Assembly (NCBI RefSeq): GCF_000003815.2
Contig: NW_023365891.1
Span: forward strand, 28,288 to 74,554
DNA: 46,267 nt
DNA from: Branchiostoma floridae
Taxonomy: Eukaryota; Chordata; Leptocardii; Amphioxiformes; Branchiostomatidae
Reading direction: 5' to 3'
Under the pieces are notes generated by a model. The model was not told the DNA's origin, did not search any database, and saw only the letters and a list, made by a program, of their open reading frames with translations. Of this stretch, positions 31,501 through 41,364 are shown in pieces. Positions within the stretch are counted from its first letter, which is position 1. Each line of letters opens with the position of its first letter. Position numbers and translations under genes: made by a program.

Positions 31501-34500
31501 CCCTGATCTCTCGGCTTAGGCTAGTTAGTTAGCCACGACAAGGGTTGAATTTAAAGTTTCCAGTACTACCTTCTAAAATTGTCTATACATGTGTAGCTTA
31601 TAGAAGTGACAATTGATAGATTTATATCCTGTTAAAGTTAAGGTTTACTGAAAAGCGGGAAAAATACACGCGCAAACAGAGCGCGAATACAGAATAGATA
31701 GACACACTATCCTAGCAATTTCTGACAGATTAGAATACCTTTTAGCATTATATCAATCAAGTAATTGCGATTTTTGCAGTCGAATAGTGAGCAGTTAAGT
31801 CGCTAAAATTAGGTTACCATCAACAAATCATGATTGAAGTGTTGATATGTTATCGGTAATTTTATTTTAAAGATCGCTATTCACTACTAAAATCGCAATT
31901 ATTTTATCAGTCAACATTTGAGACAGTGATGTTTATTAACACCGTTACAGAGAGCATTGAGCTACTGTCTTCTCCCACCGCTAAAGTTACCGACAGTTAA
32001 CAATATGAAACAAATTAACATTTATGCATGTATATATAACCTAAAGTTAAGTAAGGTTACAGATACACATGCATAGGCATTTGACCAGGATTTTAGATTT
32101 CTTTTTTACGGACAGTAAATCAAAAATACGGAAATGAAAACATTGTACACGTATAAAACTCTGATGAATTATTCACGTACACGTACACAGGTTGGAACAA
32201 CACCACTGGACTGGGTACATTTACAATAATGTGCAGCCAGAAAGTTTTGCTGTCCTTTGGGGCTCTGTTTGAATATTTTTACCAAAGTAGAATTGTCTAT
32301 ACATTGGCTGATAGAAGTAACAATTGACAATGTTTCCTGTAAAAGGTAAGATTTCACTGAAAAGCGGGAAAAATACTGGACGCAAACAGAACCCTTCAAG
32401 TGCAAAAACATAGACACACTATTCTAGCAATTTCTGACAGAATAGAATACTTGTTAGCCTACATCAATCAAATAATTGCGATTTCATCAGTCAAGTAGTG
32501 AAGAGTTAAGTCGCTAAAATCAAGCTTTAACACATCAAGATTAATGTCTTGTTTTGTTATCGGTAACTTAATCTTAAAGATTGCTATTCATTTACTCAGA
32601 TCACAATTATTTAATCAGCCAAAATTGGTGGCAGTGATGTTTGTTCTCACTGTTACAAAAGACCGTGAAATACTCCCTTCCCTAACCACTAAACTTCGGA
32701 AATGAAAACATTGTATTAAACTACGATGAATTATCCTCGTACGCGTACACAGGATGGGATAAAACCACTGGACCACATACGTGACCAAGACCACAGACGT
32801 TTCCTGAAGGTAAGAAAATTCTTTCAAAGAAAAGACTTTTAATAGAACGAATACCATTATGATGGTCTTTTTATGGATCCAACATTATTTACATTTAAGA
32901 GCCTACTGCACACTGTTACGTTTTGTCTTCTCGATAAAGTTATTTGAATCGTGATTATAAATAAATAGGTGGATATTTTGATTTTGCGTTATGGATATCT
33001 TTAGCATAAAGCGAGGAAGAAACTAGATTCAGAAAAAGACTGCGTTTATATTGATCATCCAGAATCTGGCCACAGAGGTTCCATACCACAAACTAATGAA
33101 ACAGTCCGGTGGGGTGAAAGTCGACAGGTTTAAAATGTGTATCTGTGGACCACAGGAAGCTGGCAAGTCTACACTGAAGGAAAGCCTGCAAACCGTACGA
33201 GCTTTTTTTACACTAGATTTCCTATCCAATTAGAACCTTCTAAACATTTTAAAGTAAAATCAGACATTAGTTCTGCAAAGAGACATTGATTTTAGATTAC
33301 CCTTCTAAATATACTCTACAGAAACGCATGATTATGCAGGGCAATTACTGTTTCGTCACTATATCTATTATTCCTATGTTTCAATGTTGTTTTACATTAG
33401 ACTGAAAAAGGTCTGCTACAGATTTGAATTGGTACGATTCGTACTGGTATGGTACCAATCACAGATTCTTCTCTTTACATCTTGAACTTTCTTTCTTATG
33501 ACGCACTTATGGTTTTGACCTTGATCTAATAATTTCACGTAGGGACCTTTCACCGCCTTCTTCCGGGACCGAATGACTCCAGACCATCAGCCACACGAGC
33601 CCACCCCTGGTGTGAATGTGGGAACAACCAACATTCCCAGTGTGGGGGAGGTCAGTGTGTGGGACTTCGCTGGACAGTCGGAGTACGCGGTAACACACAG
33701 CATGTTCATGAATGCAGAGAACACAATCTTCGTTGTAATGTACAGCATCATGGATGATTCCCGTACACAAGAGAAAAAGGTGACTACAAGGTATAATCTA
33801 CATAAGTATATTACTTAGATGATTCTTTTTCAATTCATCTAAATTGACATCCATAATAACTCACAGGTCCACTGGTGGCTGTGTTTCATCAAGTCCTGCA
33901 ACACAAAGAGTAAACCTAACGTCATCCTCGTGGCCAGTCATGCGGACCAGACTGATGCAGGTTTGTTACGTTACATCATGGTTCCTGTCATTTACTTACA
34001 AGTATCACACGTGTAGAGCTACTACTAAAACAAGGAAAGATGAAAGCCATTTTATATTTCTTATGATATGATGTCCTCTCAATAACATTCTTCCGTACCA
34101 ATTTTATCTACTCCACATACGTATATTATCATTGCTAGGAGGACACCAAAAGGCATCTTCTCTCCTTGAGCTGATGACGTCAGAGTTCAGGAATCAACTG
34201 GACATTTCAGACGAAGTGTTCCTGCTTGACTGCAGAAAGACTCGTAAAACCGACATGCGGCGTCTTAAAGACCTTTTGACGAGACTGAAGGCCCAGCTTC
34301 TAACAGTGAGTGGTGTCGTCTAGTTACAATGTTCAAAGTATTTCCTCTTAAATATTTTAGACAAACGTTATTCGCTTAACTTTAACACTGTCCTTATATG
34401 ATATTAGCTGACTAGATTATTTTAAAAAATACAGAAAATGTGTCAAGATGATTTTTGTAGATGTAACAGCTCAATTCCATGATGTCTTGGTTATACATCC

Positions 34501-36152
34501 GCCTACTCAGTTGTTTTATTCAATCAATGTTTACTTTTATTATATAGCATCAGCGAGCCGTACCCAAACTGTGTGCTGAAATCATCAAGTGCCTACCCAA
34601 ATGGACCAAGGAGAAGTGCAGCCCAAAGTGTCCCGTCTTGAGATGGACAGAGTACAAGGAGGCTGTGATGGAGATGATGGGGATCGACAGCTTGGCTGAA
34701 GAAGATTTTCTCAAGGAGTCTTCGAAGTATCTGAACCAACTTGGGGAGGTAAAAACTTGCTCATGTGTCACTTTTTTATCCATCTTTTTGTTGTTAATTA
34801 CAATTAGCTTTCATTCAAATATTTGCTATTTCTTACTATTCTTAGTAAAAATGCACCCTAACGACTATTAAGTTTGAAAAAAAAAGTAGCAAGGCAAAGT
34901 GAAATTTGTGCTAAATGTGTGTTATTAAGAAATAATTCATCAGAGAATATTAGTGTAAAGAAGAAAAAGCCGTAAAAAGTATGATTTTCTGAATTTCTAT
35001 GTTCAATTAAGGTAGAAGTCTGAGTGTGTACATATTTCGCAAATATCTCTTTGATTACACAAAATGTTCAGGTTATATCTTTTAACGATGCAATATTCAT
35101 GATACTGTTAAGGTTGAATGTAGGTAATTCACCACTTGTCACGTAAACGTTTTTCTTTCTTGTTGTTCTAGATCTTGTTTGTCTCCTCAACTACTGAGCC
35201 CATTGTTGTCCTGGAACCCAACTGGCTCTGCACGGATGTCTTCGGCAAAGTGATGGCACCAGAAAACTTCCCCATCCATCTGAGAAGACCTGAGGGTATT
35301 GGTATTGTCACAAAAGAAGAGATCCAAAAAGTGTTCAAAGACGTCACCACCGATGTCGATCTCCTGATCATCCTGCTGCAAGAGTTCCAGCTCTGCCACA
35401 CCTTTGATGGACAGGAGTTCATCTTCCCCGGGCTGCTGACACAGGCCATGCCTCCAGAGAAGTGGAAGCCGACCGCAGACCCCGCCAAGACCGTGTACTT
35501 CGGCAAGCAAGTCCAGTGTGCCGACACCACCGACATGTTCTCCTCCGGGTTCTTTCCTCGTGTGCAGACCCGCCTGATGAGGCAGCTGAAGAATCGCCCG
35601 CTGCTGTGGAGAGACGGAGCCAAGTGTTTCGACTGTAACGTGGAAAGTCTCATCAAGCTCTCTCCAGACGGCCGTGCGGTCAACATCGGTGTGCGAAGCG
35701 AGCAAGCCGACAAGCCGAGCTGCCAACAGATGCTCCAGCTGATAGAGAACATCCTAACCAACGAGCTCGACGAGTGCAGCCCAGGCACCACTACAGAGGA
35801 GAGGGTGCTCAGCGCTCGTGCACTGAGGGAACACAGAGAAGAAGTTTACTCCTACAGCATGGATCAGATCGACAAGGCCAAAGCAGAAGACGGCATCGTC
35901 CATCACGACATCCTTGGCTTCTCAGAAGACGTCAATGACCTCCTGTACGGCGGAAGAGACGACGAGGAAGAAGAGCAAGGAGCCGTTGGAAACACGATCA
36001 AACAGACGATTGTGTACGGGAGCGGTAACGTGTTTTTGAGAGCAGGTGACCATGCTCACATCGACATGCCAAGCGTCATGCAAGGTGACCTTGGACAGCT
36101 ACAGATTGAAGGAAGTTTGCCTGATGATCTGGGACAGCTACAGTTGGAGTAA
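28441..36152 (+). CDS. Gene B: complete ankyrin-Roc-COR protein, DAPK1-like ROCO family
   Basis: Ten exons: 28441-28539, 29558-29656, 30006-30104, 32753-32809, 33063-33194, 33543-33779, 33867-33960, 34142-34305, 34548-34748 and 35172-36152. They total 2,163 bp, or 720 residues plus TAA. Domains: ankyrin repeats 1-118, Roc about 140-327 (P-loop 147-155, DFAGQ 203-207, ASHADQ 264-269), COR about 328-640 (WLCT at 412, LREH at 612-615), acidic stretch 656-663, and a Gly/Asn-rich tail from 668. The start is supported by a good context (CTGCCATGG) and its exact recurrence in gene C. There is no kinase and no death domain, unlike vertebrate DAPK1. The predicted role is a nucleotide-switched oligomeric scaffold in the cytoplasm; partners are unknown. 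Confidence 0.9.
28540..29557 (+). other. Gene B intron 1
   Basis: The first 320 bp are highly similar to the start of gene C's intron. From about 29060 the intron aligns with 12147-12608 before gene A's first visible exon, which fixes where gene A's missing exon should be. Confidence 0.8.
29558..29656 (+). CDS. Gene B exon 2: ankyrin repeat
   Basis: 33 codons in phase 0 reading NDRTALHWASRDGNTEMVKL and ending GADVEAKDK. Acceptor CACTCAG, donor AAG|GTAAAT. Orthologous in position to gene A 12609-12707. Confidence 0.9.
30006..30104 (+). CDS. Gene B exon 3: ankyrin repeat
   Basis: 33 codons in phase 0, DGWTALHVASLHGNNETVKL. The upstream flank resembles that of gene A's second ankyrin exon and the downstream flank that of its third, consistent with a recombinant exon. 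Confidence 0.9.
30141..31453 (+). mobile_element. TA-flanked non-autonomous element with tandem 248-bp repeats and octamers
   Basis: Bounded by TACCTTTGCCAAATAAACC on the left and CATTCTGGCAAAGGTA on the right, giving inverted ends of 11-14 bp and a TA duplication, as in Tc1/mariner relatives. Gene A lacks it at the matching site (about 13585). The interior contains about three copies of a roughly 248-bp unit (TATGTGACAA at 30431, 30681 and 30928). Nine exact octamers ATGCAAAT or ATTTGCAT lie between 30263 and 30999. A CACAGACACACAGACAC tract lies near the right end. There is no transposase frame. Confidence 0.8.
31633..32700 (+). repeat. Intronic tandem duplication of ~710 bp
   Basis: The segment from GTTTACTGAAAAGCGGGAAA (31645) recurs, diverged, from TTTCACTGAAAAGCGGGAAA (about 32351). 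Shared landmarks follow: GACACACTAT, CTAGCAATTTCTGACAGA, AGTTAAGTCGCTAAAAT, GTTATCGGTAA and GCAGTGATGTTT/ACAGTGATGTTT. Gene A has the same arrangement, spread by a LINE. Confidence 0.8.
32191..32229 (+). pseudogene. Relic of the terminal ankyrin exon
   Basis: After CGTACACAG the sequence GTTGGAACAACACCACTGGA reads VGTTPLDWVHLQ and a stop. It resembles the live exon at 32753 (DGIKPLDHIRDQ), which is also preceded by CGTACACAG. It is the upstream copy of the tandem duplication and has lost its frame. Gene A keeps only a shorter trace near 16660. Confidence 0.65.
32753..32809 (+). CDS. Gene B exon 4: terminal partial ankyrin repeat
   Basis: DGIKPLDHIRDQDHRRFLK, identical to gene A 17211-17267, with donor AAG|GTAAGA. 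Confidence 0.8.
33063..33194 (+). CDS. Gene B exon 5: Roc P-loop
   Basis: Residues 119-162, with GPQEAGKST at 147-155. By eye only one base differs from the gene A exon (CAG for CAA, silent). The surrounding introns are almost as similar. Confidence 0.9.
33543..33779 (+). CDS. Gene B exon 6: Roc switch region
   Basis: Residues 163-241, with VWDFAGQSEY at 201-210. HSMFMNAENTIFVVMYSIMD follows; gene A has G for N. Donor AAG|GTGACT. Confidence 0.9.
33867..33960 (+). CDS. Gene B exon 7: Roc G4 region
   Basis: VHWWLCFIKSC to VILVASHADQ, ending in a split glycine codon (GCAG|GTTTGT). Confidence 0.9.
34142..34305 (+). CDS. Gene B exon 8: end of Roc domain
   Basis: HQKASSLLELMTSEFRNQLD, then EVFLLDCRKTRKTDMRRLKD. 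Two acceptors are possible (CTAG at 34138, GGAG at 34141). The first would insert one glycine; the second matches gene A. Confidence 0.88.
34548..34748 (+). CDS. Gene B exon 9: start of COR domain
   Basis: 67 codons, HQRAVPKLCAEIIKCLPKWT to YLNQLGE, with V for the I of gene A at position 5. Acceptor TTATATAG, donor GAG|GTAAAA. Confidence 0.9.
35172..36152 (+). CDS. Gene B exon 10: COR domain and Gly/Asn-rich tail
   Basis: 326 codons and TAA. COR landmarks match gene A, with roughly 25 residue differences over the first 270. After the acidic RDDEEEEQ the tail reads GNTIKQTIVYGSGNVFLRAG. It ends with a short internal repeat: GDLGQLQIEG followed by DDLGQLQLE. The tail DNA does not align with gene A although the glycine-asparagine spacing is kept. 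Confidence 0.92.
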   Translation: MLFVSSTTEPIVVLEPNWLCTDVFGKVMAPENFPIHLRRPEGIGIVTKEEIQKVFKDVTTDVDLLIILLQEFQLCHTFDGQEFIFPGLLTQAMPPEKWKPTADPAKTVYFGKQVQCADTTDMFSSGFFPRVQTRLMRQLKNRPLLWRDGAKCFDCNVESLIKLSPDGRAVNIGVRSEQADKPSCQQMLQLIENILTNELDECSPGTTTEERVLSARALREHREEVYSYSMDQIDKAKAEDGIVHHDILGFSEDVNDLLYGGRDDEEEEQGAVGNTIKQTIVYGSGNVFLRAGDHAHIDMPSVMQGDLGQLQIEGSLPDDLGQLQLE

Positions 36153-36639
36153 AATTAGTCTGATGACCTGGGTCCCATGACAACCATCATTAAGTTAGAA
36201 GGAAATGGCCTTGGTTACATGGAATGACTTCGGTTGTAACCAAAAATGTACCTGATGATCTGCGACAAGTACAGAATAGAAAGAACATTCGTTGCTTTGA
36301 ACACCAAACACGCCTGTTGAACAGCAATTTATTTTGGCCCCATCGTGGTTGTCACCGCAGTTTACGGTGCAGTAATCAATATGTATCGATTTTGCAGAAC
36401 TGAATCCACAGGACATTGTATCTTAGAGTAGTTCGGAAGATCTTCCCATGGTATGAGACAGTTATGGAGGTGATGGCTTTGCTGGACAAATGCTTTTTAA
36501 TCTGTTTTCAATGTATAATCGCAGTATACGTAGATGTGCCGTCTACACATTTTTCATTGGCTGAGCAACACCTGTCAATCAACAATGATTCCGCAAATTG
36601 ATGTTAGATTAACGCCTCCCCGTGCTTGCTGGGGGCACT
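36153..36639 (+). other. Probable 3' UTR of gene B
   Basis: No gene seen. It includes a diverged echo of the terminal coding sequence (CTGATGATCTGCGACAAGTA at 36252 resembles CTGATGATCTGGGACAGCTA at 36121), so the tail repeat extends past the stop. A possible polyadenylation signal AATAAA lies at 36964-36969. Confidence 0.5.
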
Positions 36640-37750
36640 TTTGGTCATATTCATGATTTAAGATTTTCAGACACTAGGTAGTTTCTAAGAATGTGATGAT
36701 AATAACCAGAACAAACTAGAACGAAATACATTATCAATGGCATGAATTCCGTCTCATGAATTCCAGACAATGAAAATGCATCCTTTGCAAGAAAATGTAA
36801 CAGTTTTAACAGTCATACTTTACCATTTTGCCATTTGCACGTTTACCAAGCTCAATATAACAGCACGAACATAGTTTTGTCAAAGTAATACTGTGTGTAC
36901 CTGTAGACATTGCCTCAAGCATCTGTGACTGCTCCACAATTACAAATTATAACGCCTGCATCTAATAAAATTCACTTGGTCTTAATTTGCGGAAGCACTT
37001 TATGAATGTTAGAGGCACCTTTTGCATGTACTTGAAAACAACGTATGGATGTACAAAATGTAGTTGGAAACACCGTATGAATGTAGTTGGAAGCGTCTCA
37101 CCAATGTAGTTGGAAACACTTTACTGCATTTTGCGAAAACACCCTATGAATATAGTTCAATTTTGTTATTGGCAGATTTGGCCTGACTGTTAAACCATTT
37201 AATAATACTGTTTATTTCAGACATCAGCATTGATTTACTTTATTTCCCTTAATACTTTACACTGATTTTCAATAGATGGTAACAAGTAAGAAAGGGAAAT
37301 GGTACAGCTCAAACTACTTGGGAAATAGCGCTACCGAGCTAGAAGGATCGCATCATTTTTTTTTGCGAAATCGAAAAAATATATCGGACGTTGTAGTTAA
37401 CATTGCCACATAAATGCAGGATTAACTTTGCAGTTAGAATGTGTGGAGTGATTTTTAAATGCCTAGCAAAATAAGGTATGTCTCTGACATACTTCTTTCC
37501 CCGAGGCTCTCATACCCTTCCCCAAAACTTACAAGTTTGCTAGATGTGGGACAACTTAGACTAGGACGAGCTCACTGAGTTTGCTTCTCTGTCAGCCTGG
37601 ATTTAAAGTAAAACGTAATCGAAGTCCGTGTTAACGTTATCGTAAAGTTCATTAACGTTTGCCACATTGTTCTTATAGTCATCCTCGTAAGTTACAAAAA
37701 CCTAATTTGCACTCAGGGTTCTCTTTGCAATTACGCTATAAACCATTCTC
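36640..37750 (+). repeat. Gene 3'-flank block, copy 3, with 23-bp minisatellite
   Basis: Aligns with the two copies between genes A and B. A 23-bp repeat (ATGTAGTTGGAAACACCGTA plus TGA) occupies about 37005-37140. Confidence 0.85.
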
Positions 37751-38400
37751 AACAAGATTGGCAATGGAAAAAAATACATTGCCTGGCGACGGTGGGTGTT
37801 GTAGGGTTTTTTGACCAGCACGAAATGTGGAAATAGCATTGAAAATGGTTTGGCAGGTAGGTGCGCGTGCATAGACTGGAAACTCCCTGTCCTACTAACC
37901 CTGGCACCTAGCCCACCTGTAACATAAACTACAGCCAGGAAAAACGTACCAGCCCTAGTACAATAGTCTGCCAGTAACCTAAACATACGTCCAGCACTAC
38001 AGTGTATAGTGGAGAATAAGAAAAGTAAGAACCAACTGTTTCCAGCACTTCAGTCCTTGAATTACTTTCTTGCACCTAATCCACATGGCTGTCCTACTTC
38101 GTAATATTCCAGTCCATGGGATAACTTGACGGTTGAACTTTCCACACAATGGACGTCCTCACCACCCAAAGCAATAACAGTCAATGCACAAACCTCCTTC
38201 TGGCTTTTACCTAGTAGTACGTGACAGACACAGCAAAGCGTCCTCTAGCTGCCCCACAAAACCACCCTCTGCCTTGAAAGCTAAGTTGAAGGCCTGATGC
38301 AAGTACATGTTTAAAAGATCCTCTTCTTCACTATATAGACAACAGCTCTCTTCCTCTGCACCACGACTGGGTGATCCCCGAATCTCTGCAGTTGCATTAC
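37751..38400. other. Left part of a 2.7-kb insertion in the 3'-flank block
   Basis: The alignment with 26170 breaks near 37751 and resumes near 40450, so 37751-40450 is inserted relative to the other copy. This part has no gene. TGGCGACG near 37784 and CGTCGCCA near 40449 could be short inverted ends, but no target duplication is visible. Confidence 0.5.
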
Positions 38401-38423
38401 ACTCCTTGTCCTGTCGAAGTTCT

Positions 38424-38686
38424 CAAGGGACCCAGCATGCCCTACATTCCATTTTCCACCAAGGGGACCCAGCATGCCCTACATTCCATATTCCACCAAG
38501 GGGACCCAGCATGCCCTAATTTCCATATTCCACCAAGGGGACCCAGCATGTCCTACATTCCACATTCCACCAAGGGGACCCAGCATGGCCTACATTCCAC
38601 ATTCCACCAAGGGGACCCAGCATGCCCTACATTCCACATTCCACCAAGGGGACCCAGCATGCCCTACATTCCACATTCCACCAAGG
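38424..38686 (+). repeat. 37-bp minisatellite
   Basis: About seven units of GGGGACCCAGCATGCCCTAC followed by ATTCCACATTCCACCAA. Each unit shifts the frame by one base, so the 146-codon open frame across it is an artefact of repetition. Confidence 0.95.
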
Positions 38687-38985
38687 TGTTGGAGAGGCAG
38701 TGTTTGCATTCCAGTGAAGGTAGCAATGTAGAAATTTCAGTGGCAATGTTGGAATTCCAGAGAAGGAGGCAATGTTGGGCAGTGCCATTGGAATTCCAGC
38801 CAGAGTGGTGAAAGAATGTGCCCCAAATAGCCAAACATAGCAGGGTTTGACATGTTTCTCAGTATTGTACAAGATTATTTCATATGCCAACAGGATGATG
38901 TTGGGTGCATGGCTGGCTTGCCCACCATCCATACATGTCCTTGTGATTGCAATTTTGCGTGTAACCAAAAAAGGATTTTGAACAA

Positions 38986-39140
38986 CGTGTGTGTGTGTGT
39001 GTGAGTGTGTGTCTGTGGCCTTGATATACCTTTAGTATATGCCATGAAAATTACCAGTGTGTGAACTTAATATACCATTAGTATATGCCATGAAAATTAC
39101 CAGTGTGTGTATAGCTTTAGTATATGCCACGAAAATTACA
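38986..39140. repeat. GT microsatellite and three ~47-bp repeats
   Basis: A GTGTGTGT run is followed by three copies of TTTAGTATATGCCATGAAAA or a variant, each ending TTAC. Confidence 0.85.
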
Positions 39141-39193
39141 TTTGGCTCTGAATATAATATAATCACAATTTGCCATCATTCAAGATTATGACC

Positions 39194-40154
39194 TTAACCC
39201 TATTCAGACCGGGGGGGGGGGGCTTTTGAGGCTCGCGCCAACTTCGATGTCCTATAACGCCAGAACGCCTTACGCTAAAGCCACCAAATTTGGTGAGTTT
39301 TCCTAAAATATTGTTGGCAACAATTTTACGAAAGTTTGACAAATTTTCCATTTTTTCCTGTTGCCATGGCAACCGTTTGCTGACAGGCAGTTTTGCCAAA
39401 AATCACTATTTTTGGTTCTAACAATGTATTTTTCACATTTATTTGCTATATTACTGCTATTTTGTTACATAAATAAAGTCTTATATTATTTAGCATATCT
39501 TTCGTAATTATATATGCATAAATTATGCTAATTTGATGACGTCATCAGCCCAAAATCCAAGATGGCGGACCGTATGGCCAGATCAAGAATAACAAGCCAA
39601 TTATCCCTTAAAATTTGCAACTACCTGGTATTTTTTCATCAAAAACCATCTAAATCAATGAATTTAGTCTATTTCCATTGCCCTTTGTGATTATTTGTTG
39701 CAAAAAAAGTACTTTTAAAAATTCAAGGTAGTGGATATAATATGGCGGAGCCTAACTCGTATCTTAGATGTGCATGACGTCATTTTATGACGTCATTATG
39801 ACGTCATCGATGTTGCTATTGGCAATACAAGTCGTAATAAACATTATTATTCTATCTGCACTTGTTGTTACATTTTTGTAGTATAACTTGAAGTTTTCTG
39901 AGAATACCCTTTTTTTCATGGGTCCGGCCAATATATTCAAATTGATGACGTCATAATTACGTCATTTTACGTCAACGTAACGTCAAACGTCATGTACTTG
40001 TCAGATATCATGTCGATATCATGTTCTAAAAATTTGGTGGCCCTACGGTACTTCGTTCAAGAGTTAGAGGACTTAGAAGTGGAGGGCCTCAAAAGCCCCC
40101 CCCCCCCCCCCCGGTCCAGGGATGACCAAAAAAGCCCGGTCTGAATAGGGTTAA
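39194..40154 (-). mobile_element. piggyBac-type non-autonomous element (copy 2, inverted)
   Basis: TTAA at both edges (39194-39197 and 40151-40154), with ends CCCTATTCAGACCGGG and CCGGTCTGAATAGGG. It is the reverse complement of copy 1 with few differences. It carries five exact TGACGTCA palindromes (39537, 39775, 39788, 39799, 39946) and no transposase frame. Confidence 0.92.
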
Positions 40155-40187
40155 TATGTAACATATCTACCTATGGTATATGGTTAT

Positions 40188-40395
40188 TCCTATCAGTTGA
40201 CCTCAGCAGACCCAACCATCCCCCTGATCACAGCTTCCTATCAGTTGACCTGAGCTGACCCAACCATCCCCCTGACCCCAGCTTCCTGGAACATGACCCA
40301 AATTCCATTTCACATTCATTGAGGCTGTGGAAACATGCCTAGCATGCCTGTGGAAACATGCCTAGCATGCCTGTGGAAACATGCCTGTGCAATTC
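40188..40395. repeat. Short tandem duplications
   Basis: Two copies of a ~50-bp unit (CCTATCAGTTGACCTCAGCA and on), then three copies of a ~23-bp unit CTGTGGAAACATGCCTAGCA plus TGC. Confidence 0.85.
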
Positions 40396-40449
40396 CTAGA
40401 ATTTTTGCAGACTGAACATAATATATACCATTTGGCTTGCCCCTGAGGC

Positions 40450-41364
40450 GTCGCCAAAAACTGCAAAGTGAGCTGCAAAAATGTCGTGGAATGGATAATA
40501 ATGTCCTACAATGGATATTAATGTCCAAGAATATTCATTTCGGAAAACTATTTTGTCGCAAGTGTACGCCTTGCATATTAAACATCTTTTTTGCAACATA
40601 AACAGGTAATGATTGCACCAGGTGGACCTCTCTAGTCTTTCCTTTCGTTCTTCAATTCTGTATGATTGTGTTTGGAAAAAAAAGAACGAGTGATTAATTA
40701 TATAATTTTGACGGAAGGGTGATGTAATAGGCCGGAAGTGCGTTGTTGTCTCCCTATCTTTTGCTCCCTATTGGTGATCGTTGTAGCTGAGCATAGTTTT
40801 GTCGTATTTCCTGAAAAGCCCGTGGGTTGTATTATTTTTGTGCGAGGAGTATTTGGTCGGCCAGCGAAACGATTTTTGCATTAGTCCACTGTAACGGTGA
40901 TGCATTTTTTTCGCCTGATGACCCAAATAGCAACTTTTTTCATGCAATTTCGATTAAATTACGTAATCGAAGATTGCAAAAAAGTTATCACATCGCATTT
41001 TATTTAATTTTCATTTTACACAAACATAAAGAATTTAGCTTCTCTGCCACGTAGGCCGTTATCCTGGGAAAATTCGTTTTTTCCCAGCAGCTTCGATCAA
41101 AAAAGGGTTTAAAAATGATACTTTTCGGGTCCAAAATTGAAATTTTACTACATATTCTACCCAAAATAAAGAGGCAGCAGACGATACTAATAGCTTTGTC
41201 GGAAAGAGGCAGTAAACGGCTTTCCACCATATTGATTAAGTTTCCCGTCCTACGTTTCCTAGCGGAACTGTAGCCCTTCGGCCTGAGGCTGTCCGCCAAC
41301 CTCCGTAAAAGAAACTCCGGTCCGATATCTTAAGCTTCAAACGCGCTTCAAGTCAAGCATAATC
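40450..41364. other. Resumption of 3'-flank block and spacer before gene C's SINE
   Basis: 40450-40640 matches 26195-26320 (CAGGTAATGATTGCACCAGG). After that I see no gene and no repeat that I can name. Confidence 0.6.

Noticed and set aside
38371-38811. 146-codon open frame
   Set aside because: It lies across a 37-bp minisatellite that cycles through all three frames.
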